Positions 16,685 through 26,390 of a DNA stretch of 37,063 bases are shown here, in pieces (position 1 is the stretch's first letter; each line of letters opens with the position of its first letter). This DNA is from Polyangiaceae bacterium. Its GTDB lineage: Bacteria; Myxococcota_A; Polyangia; Polyangiales; Polyangiaceae. Where the stretch lies: the NCBI GenBank assembly GCA_016933275.1, contig JAFGBI010000423.1:1-37063 (forward strand). Direction: 5' to 3'. The notes beneath the pieces are model-generated. The model was not told the origin of the DNA, did no database searches, and saw nothing but the letters and a program-made list of their open reading frames with translations. The position numbers were made by a program, and so were the translations under genes.

Positions 16685-18430
16685 ATGCGCAAACACCACC
16701 ATTCCATCCTCACGCTGCTCGCCATCGTCATGCTCGCTGCCTGCCACGGGCCAAAGAGCGAACGAACCGTCCATTCCACCGCCCAGCAGGTGCGGGCAGG
16801 GACCAACCAAGATGGCGAGGTGTTGCTCGGTGTGGATGTCCTGGTCACGGACGAAGGCGGGGCGAGCGTCCCCTGCGGTGCGGGGACGGTCCAGATGACC
16901 ATCGAGATCTCGCGGAACGGCCCCGAGGGACCTTGGGTTCTGGTCGATTCCGACTCCGTCGCCACGGACTGTGTCGAGGCGGGGGCCGGGGACTTGGCGC
17001 TGGTGCTGGACAACAGCGGCTCGACCCTGAGCGATCTCACGGTGGTCCAGGAGGGTGCGCGGCGCGCAGTGCGGAGCGTGCTCGACGCCGGGGGCCGGGT
17101 GTCGTTGGTCCGTTCCAGCACCGACAGCCGGGTTTGGTCCCCCCTCACCGATGAGCCCGCCAGCCTCGACGAGGCGATCGACGGCATGTTCGTAACGAAC
17201 GGGTGGACGGCGCTGTGGGACGGCGTTCGCATGGGCAACGAAACGCTCGGATCCGTGACGTTCGATGAGGCGCCCACCGCGGCGGCCGACCCCGGCGCGT
17301 TCTGCGCCTCGACCAGGAAGCAGGGGGTGCTGCTCTTCACCGACGGACAGGAAAACAACTCCGCCCACCAGAAGCTCTGGAGCGACGCCTACCCCGGTGA
17401 CGGCATCGACACGACCCTCGAGGATCTCTTCGGGCTACGCGTCAACGGCGCGACCACGCCCATCTACACCATCGGGCTCGGCGGGCGCACCGATGCGGCT
17501 GCCCTCGAGCAGCTCGCCACGGCGACCGGAGGGCGCTATGTGCACGTGGACGAACCGAACGCCGTCGAAAGCGTCTTGGCTGCCGTCGGCGAGAGTTTTC
17601 GTTCGGCCCACCGTGTCTGCACCACGGTGCCGAGCCACCTCTGCGGCAACCTCGACGTGCGGGTGACCCATCGATACACCGACGGCGACGTCGAATTCGA
17701 ACAGACGAGTCTTCACCGGGTCGACCTTCCCTGCGAGGCCCGCGCGGAGGGGCGGGTCGCGACCATCCTTCTCACGATGAAGGCGACGGAGACCACCGAG
17801 GACGTGATGATGACCTTGGTGGCCAACACCGTGAACTGGGTGAGCCCGGTCGATGCGCCGCGCGTGCTCTTCGTGCTCGACGACTTCCACCACGGGGAGC
17901 TCGCGGATGACACGCGTACCTTGTACGAACGGCTCGCCGCGGCCGGCTACGCTGCGGAATACCTCGAAGAGCCGCCCAGCGGAATCGCGTCCGAGGACGT
18001 CGCCGGGTTCGACGTGATCTGGATGAGCAACCCCGGGTATCCGATGGACGATGCCGCTACCTTCGCGACGCTCCTCCAAGCCTCGGAAGCCGGCGCGGGG
18101 ATCGTCCTCCAGGGCGACGACATGTCCTGGGCCTACGGTCAGGCCTTTGCGACCACACCGCTCACGCGGCTCGACCACGTCGACAACGGGGTGGTCTATT
18201 GCGAAACTCCGATCGACAACGGCCGCGCAGGTCGCTACCGGGTCACGCTCGGTGAGCAGGCGCAGCCGATCCTGGCCGGCATCGAAGGGTCGAGCTTCCT
18301 CTACGGTGACGACATCGACACCGCCACGCCCGTCGCCGAGGGGGCCGAAGTGGTCGCCTGGGCCACGGTGGAGGGGGCGACGGACTGCCCAGCGAAGCCG
18401 GTCATCACCGCCTTCACCCCGACGCGCTAG
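16685..18430 (+). CDS. vWA-domain lipoprotein with C-terminal amidotransferase-like fold
   Basis: 581 residues. The ATG at 16685 starts a lipoprotein signal ending in LAAC (Cys20). The vWA domain spans about 102-320: Asp109-x-Ser111-x-Ser113 in LDNSGST, Thr175 in GWTALWDG and Asp220 in FTDGQEN complete a MIDAS. A Cys-containing stretch (CTTVPSHLCGNLDV) follows. From about 395 on, PRVLFVLDD, YERLAAAGYAAEYLEEPPSG and DVIWMSNPGYP read like a class-I glutamine-amidotransferase-like or ThuA-like alpha/beta domain, without a recognisable catalytic Cys. It may sense or bind something at the envelope. It has no MopE repeats, so it is not a simple paralogue of the vWA protein at 7-10 kb. Confidence 0.82.
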   Translation: MRKHHHSILTLLAIVMLAACHGPKSERTVHSTAQQVRAGTNQDGEVLLGVDVLVTDEGGASVPCGAGTVQMTIEISRNGPEGPWVLVDSDSVATDCVEAGAGDLALVLDNSGSTLSDLTVVQEGARRAVRSVLDAGGRVSLVRSSTDSRVWSPLTDEPASLDEAIDGMFVTNGWTALWDGVRMGNETLGSVTFDEAPTAAADPGAFCASTRKQGVLLFTDGQENNSAHQKLWSDAYPGDGIDTTLEDLFGLRVNGATTPIYTIGLGGRTDAAALEQLATATGGRYVHVDEPNAVESVLAAVGESFRSAHRVCTTVPSHLCGNLDVRVTHRYTDGDVEFEQTSLHRVDLPCEARAEGRVATILLTMKATETTEDVMMTLVANTVNWVSPVDAPRVLFVLDDFHHGELADDTRTLYERLAAAGYAAEYLEEPPSGIASEDVAGFDVIWMSNPGYPMDDAATFATLLQASEAGAGIVLQGDDMSWAYGQAFATTPLTRLDHVDNGVVYCETPIDNGRAGRYRVTLGEQAQPILAGIEGSSFLYGDDIDTATPVAEGAEVVAWATVEGATDCPAKPVITAFTPTR

Positions 18431-18615
18431 CGTTCCCACATCGACCCACTCGTCGCTCCCGACTCGAGCCGTGCCGGATGGGTCCAGTCAGGGATGAACC
18501 GGACCACGATGGCGATGACGTTCTCGCCCGGAGCGCACCACCGAGCGAAGTCGGGTTTCGTCGTAGCTCCCGAGCTCACCGCCGGGGCAGGATCTTCCGC
18601 GGCACCTCGAACCAC
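18427..18615 (-). pseudogene. possible glycosidase N-terminal fragment
   Basis: A 62-codon frame contains FARWCAPGENVIAIVVRF, which resembles the sugar-binding beta-sandwich of alpha-L-rhamnosidase or GH2-like enzymes (compare LxPGENVIAVxVR). Nothing upstream or downstream continues the protein. Its 3' end touches the stop of the vWA gene. If real it is a heavily deleted remnant; chance resemblance is possible. Confidence 0.3.
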
Positions 18616-18811
18616 TTCCGTGCCGTCCGCTGCGCGCCGGCGTCAGAACTGGGGTTCGTCCGCGGGGGAAGTGTCGGCGGCCGGCGGGGGCGGTCGCGTA
18701 CGAAGAGAAGACGGGCGGCCGGGTCGGTTTGGTGCCGAAATCTGGAGAACGAACGTCACCCTCGGCGAACGCGGTTCGGCGTCGTTGCTTCGCCGCTGCG
18801 CTGTCCCACCA

Positions 18812-19395
18812 TCAGGTCGGCGAGGTCGCCATGACCAAATCGGTCTCCCCTGTCCGGCTTCGGGAATTCTTGAATGCGGTTGCCGCCAACACGCGCACGC
18901 CAAACGGTGGTACGTGGCTCAAGCTTCGAGCAGCCATCGCTACGGGTTCTCTCGTGAGAGCGGTCTCGCCCGCGACGATGGCGTCACCCACGCCGACCGG
19001 CGCGGCGTCGAGGTGCGCGTGGGTGTCGAGCGACGCTGACTCGACCTCACCGAGCAGGAGCGGACCGATCCCCGTCAGCGGTGCGGGCTGGTCGTGCTCC
19101 GGCAGCGGGTGGTCCTGAGCGAGGATGCGTTCGATCGCCAGAGCGTCGAAGCGCCGATACTGCTGCGCGCGCAGGGCGCTTCGAGGAACGCGGGCTCGCC
19201 GTAACGATCGCCGAGGCGAAGCAGCGCGCGGTAGTGGATCGGCGCGAGCGCATTGAGGCGTAGTCGCAATCCCTGCACGAGGGGCGCGAGCGCGGGAATG
19301 CGCTGGACCAACGCCTCGTCCAGCCGCTCACCACCGGGACCGCGCGGGCGGCGCGGCACCGCCGCGGTGTGGGTATGGAGGAATCGCGCTCTGAC
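18812..19395 (-). pseudogene. IS21-type transposase (IstA) C-terminal remnant
   Basis: Read on the minus strand, 19395 to about 19185 gives LDEALVQRIPALAPLVQGLR, YRALLRLGDRYGEPAFLEA. After a one-base frameshift near 19180 it continues AQQYRRFDALAIERIL, AQDHPLPEHD and GEVESASLDTHAHLDAAP. This is the pattern of the C-terminal region of IS21-family transposases (LLxLxxxYGxxxLxxAxxRAxxYxxFxAxxIxxIL). The N-terminal HTH, the DDE core and the istB helper gene are absent. Assignment rests on remembered family pattern; a search is needed to confirm it. Confidence 0.55.
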
Positions 19396-19454
19396 CGTGA
19401 ACGGCCGCTGGCAGCCAGCGGCCCCCCCAACTATCCTGGAGCGCCTCCGAACCG

Positions 19455-19976
19455 ATGTCCTACGTCCACGGCTACTCCGAGCGCGAGGCGCAGCGCCTCC
19501 AGGACCAGGCGGGCACCCTGGTAGACCTGCTCCACCGCGGCACGAGCTACCCGCCCGGGGCCCGCGTGCTCGAGGCGGGTTGCGGCGTCGGCGCCCAGAC
19601 GGTGACGCTGGCCGCCCGGAGCCCCGGCGCCCACTTCACCGCAATGGACCGCGACGAGGCCTCCCTCGCGGCCGCGCGGCGCGCGGTGTCGGCGGCAGGG
19701 CACCGGAACGTCGAGTTTCTCAATGGCGACCTCCGCGCGCTCCCCTTCGCGGACGCGACGTTCGACCACGCCTTCGCCTGCTTCGTGCTGGAGCACGTCC
19801 CCGGGCCGGCCTCGGTGCTGCGCGAGCTATCGCGCGTGATCCGACCCGGCAGCACCCTGACGGTCATCGAGGACGAGGCGAGCGATCCCCCTTTGACAGC
19901 CGAGCGCGCGAGCTTGCCTTGCGGCTGGCCCCCGACAGAGAGCGTGCGTCATGGTGCTCCCGGTTGCGGATCCTGA
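19455..19976 (+). CDS. SAM-dependent methyltransferase, C-terminally damaged
   Basis: 173 residues. The ATG at 19455 has a GGAG site 10 nt upstream. Residues about 38-130 form a class-I methyltransferase core: motif I VLEAGCGVGAQT, acidic MDRDEASL, NVEFLNGDLRALPF, then FVLEHV and VIRPGSTLTVIED. Relatives continue for about another 120 residues after the TVIE-G-D position; here the reading changes to a low-quality tail (PPLTAERASLPCG) and stops. A deletion near 19880 probably removed the substrate-binding half. A 48-codon frame follows (19951-20097, MVLPVADPEPLRATEMAG); I do not recognise it. Activity is doubtful. Confidence 0.65.
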   Translation: MSYVHGYSEREAQRLQDQAGTLVDLLHRGTSYPPGARVLEAGCGVGAQTVTLAARSPGAHFTAMDRDEASLAAARRAVSAAGHRNVEFLNGDLRALPFADATFDHAFACFVLEHVPGPASVLRELSRVIRPGSTLTVIEDEASDPPLTAERASLPCGWPPTESVRHGAPGCGS

Positions 19977-20157
19977 GCCGCTCCGCGCGACCGAAATGGC
20001 CGGCCTCCGGCAGACCGGGAAGGACGACCCCCTTCTGCCCGTCTTCCCCGACCCTCCGGGCTTCGACCTGGAGCTCGACGCCGTCCACCGCCCCTGATAG
20101 AGGAAGCGCAACGACGAGCGGCGCCGGGGACGGCGCCGCCACGATCCCGGAGTACCG

Positions 20158-20535
20158 ATGGCAAAGCTTCCTGCAGCGATCCTCGAGGCCTGGACCGACC
20201 GCGAGGGCCCGGTCGTGTTGACGACGGTGAGCCCGAGCGGCGTCCCTAACTCGATCTACGCGACCTGCGTCGCCACCTACGAAGACGAGGGGGTGCTCGT
20301 CGCCAACAACTACTTCAAAAAGACCCTGGAGAACCTCGCCGGCGGGGGCAAGGCCACGCTGCTCTTCCTCCGCAAGAGTGGCAAGTCCTACCAGATCAAG
20401 GGGAGCATCGAGTACTTCACCCAGGGCCCCGTGTTCGATCACATGAAGACCTGGAATCCCCCGCAGCATCCCGGGCGGGGGGTGGCGCGGCTGCGGGCGG
20501 AGCAGATCTACTCGGGAGCCGAGCAGCTCTTGTAG
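20158..20535 (+). CDS. pyridoxamine 5'-phosphate oxidase-like FMN-binding protein
   Basis: 125-residue protein of the PNPOx-like split-barrel family, which binds FMN or F420-type cofactors as a homodimer in the cytoplasm. Visible features are GPVVLTTVSPSGVPNSIYA near the N-terminus (beta1-beta2, cofactor-facing), NNYFKKTLENLAGGGKATLLFL, and YQIKGSIEYF. Length and layout match the short, mostly uncharacterised members rather than PdxH (about 220 residues), so a role in vitamin B6 synthesis should not be assumed. A hairpin at 20569 follows. Confidence 0.85.
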   Translation: MAKLPAAILEAWTDREGPVVLTTVSPSGVPNSIYATCVATYEDEGVLVANNYFKKTLENLAGGGKATLLFLRKSGKSYQIKGSIEYFTQGPVFDHMKTWNPPQHPGRGVARLRAEQIYSGAEQLL

Positions 20536-20568
20536 CCCCGCTCGCCGCACGGATCGGCGACGGCTCGG

Positions 20569-20591
20569 TGGGGGTCGCGGCGCGGCCCCCA
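20569..20591 (+). terminator. GC-rich hairpin after the PNPOx-like gene
   Basis: TGGGGGTCGC (20569-20578) pairs with GCGGCCCCCA (20582-20591), giving 10 bp with one G-U pair and a 3-nt loop, 34 nt past the stop. No U-tract; a likely high-GC terminator, also usable by the convergent minus-strand genes. Confidence 0.55.
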
Positions 20592-20727
20592 TCGGCACCC
20601 CGGACCCCAGGTTCGGTGCCAACGCCACGGATCCTGCGAACGGAGGGTAGCCGGTCCTGACCGACCTGACACCGCGATCACGGAAGGCGGTCCGGTTCCT
20701 CGCTCCGAGCTCGCCACGGCTCCCCGG

Positions 20728-21021
20728 TCACGGTACGATTGAGAGATCCGCCTCGCTCGCCGCGGCGGCGCGTAGCCGGTCGCGCAGATCCGGCGCCAGG
20801 GCAGCGAGCCCGACCTCGAAGGAGGCGTTCATCCACCCGAAGCCCTCGGGGGTGATGTACGCGAAGTCCGTGGCGACGTTGCCGTGATCCGCGTAGACCC
20901 GGTGGCTCCACGCCACCATGTCGAGCTTCTCCGGCACCGTGCCGTGGTCGTCGCGCGCGTTCTCGACGATGGTGGCGAGCCACCGCCAGGTCAACCGATC
21001 CGCATGGGCGGTTCTGATCAA
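20728..21021 (-). pseudogene. trehalase-like (GH37) C-terminal fragment
   Basis: The minus frame ending at 20728 reads WRWLATIVENARDDHG, VPEKLDMV, YADHGNVATDFAYITPEGFG and WMNASFEVGL, resembling the end of GH37 trehalases (EKYD ... EGFGWTNG). Only about 95 residues exist; the catalytic acid region and signal peptide are absent, so it is a 5'-truncated remnant. A TTG at 21021 overlaps the upstream stop by 4 nt (TTGA), so a short peptide could still be made. An alternative is that it is a small coupled gene unrelated to trehalase. Confidence 0.5.
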
Positions 21022-21872
21022 TCCTGCTGCCAGCTGAGGAGGGTCCGGATCCGACGGGCGTGCGGTCCGTCGGGGCTCCTCGCGAGCAGGGACCGAGCGA
21101 GCAGCTCGGCTCCGGCGCGATCCCCCTGGAGGACCAGCGCCTGCACCCGGAGTACCGCGGCCTCGAACGCGAGGCCGCCGCGAGGGAACGTCCGTCCGTA
21201 GCGGTCGAGCTGCTGGAGGGCAACCCCGGGGCTCCCCTGGTCGAGCGCCCGTCTCACTCCGTGCAACGCCGCGACCTCCGCGTCGAGCGTACTCGGCATC
21301 ACGAGCGGAAAGGCACCGCTCGACGCGGGCTCGGCGCCAGCCGAGGATGCGACCAGGCGCTCCTCCGCCGCGTCGGCAGCGACCCGCTCCGGCGTGGGCG
21401 CAACCACGGCCGCGATCGCAACGGACGGACCGGTTCCGAGCCCGGAGGAGGCGGAACCAACAGGCAGCGACGTTGCCGCGCTCGCGGTCGTGACCCCCGC
21501 GGGAGCAGGGTCGACCGGGGAGGCCGCGAGACCGGGGTGCGAGGTCGGCACGGCCGCTTCCGGCGGCCGCGCCGCTTCGATCGATGTGGGTAAAGTGGAA
21601 GTCGGTACCCCGTCGAGAGAACGGACGACCGCGACGGAGGCGGGAACCGCTCCTACCGCCACGAGACAGAGCCCGACCTTCGTCCAGGGCCCGGCGTGAG
21701 CCAGCGCGCTCGTGGTCCAGAAACCGAGCGCCGCTGCCGGTGCCCAGCGGGAAAGCCCTGCGAGCACCCGTTCCCGAACCCCTGCCGGGGGACGATCCGC
21801 GCGCATCGCGGCGAGCAGGACGGACTCCAGATCCCCCTGGTGTTCGTCGAAGAGCCTCGGCGGATCGTTCAT
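21018..21872 (-). CDS. membrane protein with TPR-like C-terminus, sigma-factor partner
   Basis: 284 residues. The ATG at 21872 overlaps the sigma-factor stop by 4 nt (ATGA). The N-terminal 50 residues are cytoplasmic-like (DEHQGDLESVLLAAMRADRP). A hydrophobic region (about 48-80) gives one or two membrane segments. A long Pro/Ala/Ser linker follows. The last 85 residues (ALHGVRRALDQGSPGVALQQLDRYGRTFPRG onward) form helical pairs like a TPR or YbgF-type repeat. The gene position and topology fit an anti-sigma factor or signal transmitter for the adjacent ECF sigma, but no zinc anti-sigma motif (HxxxCxxC) is present, so the role is inferred from context. Confidence 0.78.
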   Translation of the reverse strand: MNDPPRLFDEHQGDLESVLLAAMRADRPPAGVRERVLAGLSRWAPAAALGFWTTSALAHAGPWTKVGLCLVAVGAVPASVAVVRSLDGVPTSTLPTSIEAARPPEAAVPTSHPGLAASPVDPAPAGVTTASAATSLPVGSASSGLGTGPSVAIAAVVAPTPERVAADAAEERLVASSAGAEPASSGAFPLVMPSTLDAEVAALHGVRRALDQGSPGVALQQLDRYGRTFPRGGLAFEAAVLRVQALVLQGDRAGAELLARSLLARSPDGPHARRIRTLLSWQQD

Positions 21873-22447
21873 GGGTTGCCCCCTCCGTGGGCGCGATGCT
21901 GGGCCACCGCCTGGGCGAAGACCTCTCGGCTGCGTCGCAGGCGAGACGCGGCCGTGCCGAGTGGTATGCCGAGGAGCTCCGCGATCTCGGGGGTGGTCTT
22001 CTGCTCGATCTCGAACAGCACGAAGGCGACCCTGAGCTCCCATGGCATCGAGTCGAGGATCCGATCCGCCAGGACGAGAGCGCGCTTGAACTCGAGCTGC
22101 TCTTCCGGAGACTGGCCCGGATCGGGCGAGTCCAGCGGATCGACGCCAACCAACTCCCGACGCCGGCGCCCGCGCCGCCGGCAATCGGAGGCAACCCGGA
22201 CGGCGATGCCAAGGAGGTAGGCCTCGTCGGTGGCGGTCGGCTGTGGCGCGATCTTGCGCACGGCGACCCAGAACACCTGCTGGACCGCGTCATCGACATC
22301 GGCTGCCGACACCCCCAATCGGCGCAGCACCCGCCAGACGAAGTCGAGATGGGCGTCCACCAACGCCCGGGCTCGCCCCTCACCGACGCGGCCCCCCAAC
22401 CTCCCATCCGAGAGGGGAAGGAAGGCGTCCGCGACCTCGTGGCCCAT
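21869..22447 (-). CDS. ECF-type RNA polymerase sigma factor
   Basis: 192 residues. The ATG at 22447 follows AAGGGGAA. Region 2 lies at about 29-68 (LVDAHLDFVWRVLRRLGV, DDAVQQVFWVAV) and recognises the -10 element. Region 4 lies at about 130-180 (LDSMPWELRVAFVLFEIEQ, TTPEIAELLGIPLGTAASRL), a helix-turn-helix for the -35 element. The gene is translationally coupled to the downstream membrane protein gene and lies 32 nt after the stop of the exported-protein gene. Envelope stress or starvation control is typical of such sets, but the signal is unknown. Confidence 0.9.
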   Translation of the reverse strand: MGHEVADAFLPLSDGRLGGRVGEGRARALVDAHLDFVWRVLRRLGVSAADVDDAVQQVFWVAVRKIAPQPTATDEAYLLGIAVRVASDCRRRGRRRRELVGVDPLDSPDPGQSPEEQLEFKRALVLADRILDSMPWELRVAFVLFEIEQKTTPEIAELLGIPLGTAASRLRRSREVFAQAVAQHRAHGGGNP

Positions 22448-22479
22448 TTCCCCTTATTGGCACGAACGTTTCGGATCGA

Positions 22480-23538
22480 TCACTCGAAACGGTACGCCAC
22501 CCCGAGACCGGCCAGGACGCCAGCATACCGGACTCGGTTTACCACTTCGTAGGGCGGGTCCACGTAGAAGTGGTCCAACCGCAGCGGTTCAACGAGTCCA
22601 GCCCTGAGCTCGAGGTGCAATCCGGCGACCACTCGGTAGGCGAGGACGAGTACCTGGGTCAGTGCGTACCAAGGAGTCGTCTGCGGTCCGGCCGGCACCA
22701 GACTGCGATCGCTCGAGACGGCCCTCCCTTCAAGCTGGCCGAGCTCGAACCCGAGGGCGGCGCTGACCTCGAACGAACCGAAGCGAATGGTGTGGGGCCA
22801 GGCCTCGAACCGAGCAAAAAGGAGCGCATAGCGAGCCTCTCCCGCCCCCGCCTCCACCCGCGGGCTCTGCCCGTATCCCATGGCGAGCCCGAGCGCAGGG
22901 CGCCACGCTCCCTCGCGCGTGACTCGAGTCGCGACCACCGCCGCCAAGGATGGTTGCGGCGCCTCCGGGGTGCGCAGGTCGAAGCCAACCGCCTGGCGAG
23001 CGGAGTAGTCGCGCCAATGGGCCGACGCAGGGGAACGGGCCCCGTTCGGCCCGCGTGTTGGACGGACCCTGCCCGGCTCGACGGAGGGGACCGGCATCGG
23101 GGGCGGCGGGGGCGCGACAGCGGGTTCCCTGGCGGGCTCCTCGGCCGGCTCCAGCGGCGCCAGGCGCGCCTCCGGATCCACGGCCACCACCGCGATCAGG
23201 ACCAGCGCCGCGACAACCTCTTCGCATTCCGGTCCGGAGACGCGACGAGCCACCCCGCCCGCTCCGGCGTCACCGAAGCGCAGCTCCCCCGTGAAGGACC
23301 CTTCGGCGGCCGCGGCGCTGACCTCGAGCACGCGCGCGGCGGGCTCCTCGGTGAGCTCCACCCGCCCGGTGTGCGAGCGGACTCGCTCCACAAACGCTCG
23401 CCGATCCGGACAGCCCGGCTCGACCTCGTAGCGCAGAAGGACCCGTTCGGACTCTCCGAACGCGATCTCGCTCGAGAAGAAAAGGGTCGCGGCGATCGTC
23501 GCCGCGAGCCGAAACGAAGGCGAACGCCCGACAGTCAT
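22480..23538 (-). CDS. exported protein, probable outer-membrane barrel
   Basis: 352 residues; not recognised as a named family. The ATG at 23538 has only a weak ribosome site. A signal peptide ends near IAFGES (about residue 29). Residues about 30-125 form a compact domain (LLRYEVEPGCPDRRAF, VVAALVLIAVVAVDP) found beside sigma genes in Polyangiales as far as I recall. A Pro-rich linker (PPPPPMPVP) and a C-terminal region of about 180 residues with amphipathic strands ending in VAYRFE follow, consistent with a beta-barrel with terminal Phe. It is first in a unit with the ECF sigma and the TPR-like protein. Confidence 0.72.
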   Translation of the reverse strand: MTVGRSPSFRLAATIAATLFFSSEIAFGESERVLLRYEVEPGCPDRRAFVERVRSHTGRVELTEEPAARVLEVSAAAAEGSFTGELRFGDAGAGGVARRVSGPECEEVVAALVLIAVVAVDPEARLAPLEPAEEPAREPAVAPPPPPMPVPSVEPGRVRPTRGPNGARSPASAHWRDYSARQAVGFDLRTPEAPQPSLAAVVATRVTREGAWRPALGLAMGYGQSPRVEAGAGEARYALLFARFEAWPHTIRFGSFEVSAALGFELGQLEGRAVSSDRSLVPAGPQTTPWYALTQVLVLAYRVVAGLHLELRAGLVEPLRLDHFYVDPPYEVVNRVRYAGVLAGLGVAYRFE

Positions 23539-23672
23539 GCCCAGCCAGGACCGTGGCACCGCGCGAGGATACGGGAAAGATCCCGACCGCGCATCGCCAA
23601 CTCGCACCCGCGCCGCACCGCGCCCATGCGAACCCGGGCGGCCGCGGGTGCTCCCCCGTACCCCCAGGGCGG

Positions 23673-25097
<1,425 letters not shown>

Positions 25098-25112
25098 GGT
25101 TACGCGGTCCTC

Positions 25113-26144
25113 TCACTTGGCTGCTTGCTGAGTCCGGCGCCGAGCCTGCGGCGCGGTGTGAGGTGCCTCCCCGGACGCGAGCGCACGGCGCGCGGTCAGC
25201 ACCTGCCACCCGAGGTGGGTGTCGGTCCCCTCCCCCAGATGGGACGCCGGGATGCGCCGGGTCATCGGTTGGACGAAGCCAGCCGCCGCGGCGAGCGCCG
25301 TGAGCTCCGCGGGCTCGAACCCGAGCCAGACGTCCGCCTGCTGCTCGCCCAATCGCTCGTCGTCGTGCCGCAGGTAGTCGATGACGACAACCTGTCCCCC
25401 CGGGCGCAGCAGGCGCGCGATGGCGGCGAGCGTTTCGCCCGGACGTGGCGCGTGGTGGAGCATCCGCGAGGAGGTGACGAGGTCCACGCCCCCATCCGCG
25501 CGCGCCGCGACCTCCGCGGCGTCGAGCTCCGCACACATGAGCTCCACGTTCTGATAGCCGCGCGCCACCACGCGGTCTCGGGCGCGCCCGAGCTGGGCTT
25601 CGCTGCGATCGATCGCGAGCACCTCCACGAAGAGCGGCGCGAGCACGTCGAGGAGCGCCCCGTCGCCGGTCCCGGCGTCGATGACCCGCCCGCGGTGTTC
25701 GAGCGCCGGCGCAAGCGCGAAGAGATACGCGGGTACCGCCGACGCGACGGTCGTGGGCTCCTCGCCGGTGGTGTGGCGCGCGAAGAACTCGCGACCGTGA
25801 GAGTCTCGCCCGCGCACGACGTCCTCGACGCGGGCGAGGCTGCCGTCGTGCTCGACCAGACGACGCCCGGTCGCCAGCGCGTCCGCGACCACCGGATCCG
25901 CCGCGGTGCGGTGGGCCACGCGCAGGAATACGCGGGTCCCCTGCCGACGCTCGGCGAGGAGCCCCGCTTGCCGCAACGCCCCTGCATGGCGGCTGACGTT
26001 CGGCTGGCCCTCGTCGAGCAGCTCGGTAAGCTCACCGACGCTGAGCTCCTCCGCCTCCGCCAGCGCCAGCAGGCGCAGTCGTACTGGCTCGGCGAGCACG
26101 CGATAGAGCTGCCAGCGCTCGTTGGCGGGGTCGGTGGACAGCAC
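25113..26144 (-). CDS. ArsR-family regulator fused to SAM methyltransferase (SahR-like)
   Basis: 343 residues from the GTG at 26144. Residues about 5-90 are an ArsR winged helix (NERWQLYRVLAEPVRLRLLAL, LSVGELTELLDEGQPNVSRH). Residues about 130-310 are a class-I methyltransferase fold (VIDAGTGDGALL, VLAIDRSEAQL, LLRPGGQVVVIDYL). This layout beside ahcY matches SahR, an ArsR-type regulator of methionine/SAM recycling described in Proteobacteria and thought to sense SAH or SAM through its methyltransferase-like domain. Start choice: a TTG at 26153 lacks a ribosome site and lies in the promoter -10; GTG 26144 falls at the predicted transcription start, implying a leaderless message. Autoregulation of this gene and ahcY is likely (inference). 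Confidence 0.85.
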   Translation of the reverse strand: MLSTDPANERWQLYRVLAEPVRLRLLALAEAEELSVGELTELLDEGQPNVSRHAGALRQAGLLAERRQGTRVFLRVAHRTAADPVVADALATGRRLVEHDGSLARVEDVVRGRDSHGREFFARHTTGEEPTTVASAVPAYLFALAPALEHRGRVIDAGTGDGALLDVLAPLFVEVLAIDRSEAQLGRARDRVVARGYQNVELMCAELDAAEVAARADGGVDLVTSSRMLHHAPRPGETLAAIARLLRPGGQVVVIDYLRHDDERLGEQQADVWLGFEPAELTALAAAAGFVQPMTRRIPASHLGEGTDTHLGWQVLTARRALASGEAPHTAPQARRRTQQAAK

Positions 26145-26151
26145 GCCCCTC

Positions 26152-26180
26152 AATATATGCGCTTATGCGCATATACGCAA
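26152..26180 (-). promoter_or_regulatory. sigma70-like promoter with palindromic operator in the spacer
   Basis: On the minus strand TTGCGT (26180-26175) and TATATT (26157-26152) are separated by exactly 17 bp. The interval holds a palindrome: TATATGCGC (26154-26162) and GCGCATATA (26167-26175) around TTAT. The same DNA is three 8-bp direct repeats (26155-26162, 26163-26170, 26171-26178: ATATGCGC, TTATGCGC, ATATACGC). Seven bases separate the -10 from GTG 26144. A bound ArsR dimer here would block polymerase, so this is the probable operator for the regulator-ahcY operon. Confidence 0.75.
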
Positions 26181-26390
26181 GTTGATCGAAATTGTCCGCA
26201 GCGAGACGGTTCTTTGCCACCCTTCGGGCCGCCCCGCGCGCCCGCGGGAGGGCTGAGTCCGAAGAATCAGCATCGCTCGAACGATCCTCCCCGATGACCG
26301 GACGTCGGGCGGAGCAGATCACGGGGACGCATGGCAGAAACGGCACCTGGCGCCGTTGCCATCGAGGCGCCCACGAGGGAAAGCCCGGTC

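Noticed and set aside
22441..22475. Sigma54-like TTGGCACGAACGTTTC
   Set aside because: The second half lacks the TGC core and the plus strand has no gene starting downstream.
25098..25112. SAH riboswitch before ahcY
   Set aside because: Only 15 nt separate ahcY from the upstream gene, too short for the aptamer; control more likely comes from the upstream regulator.
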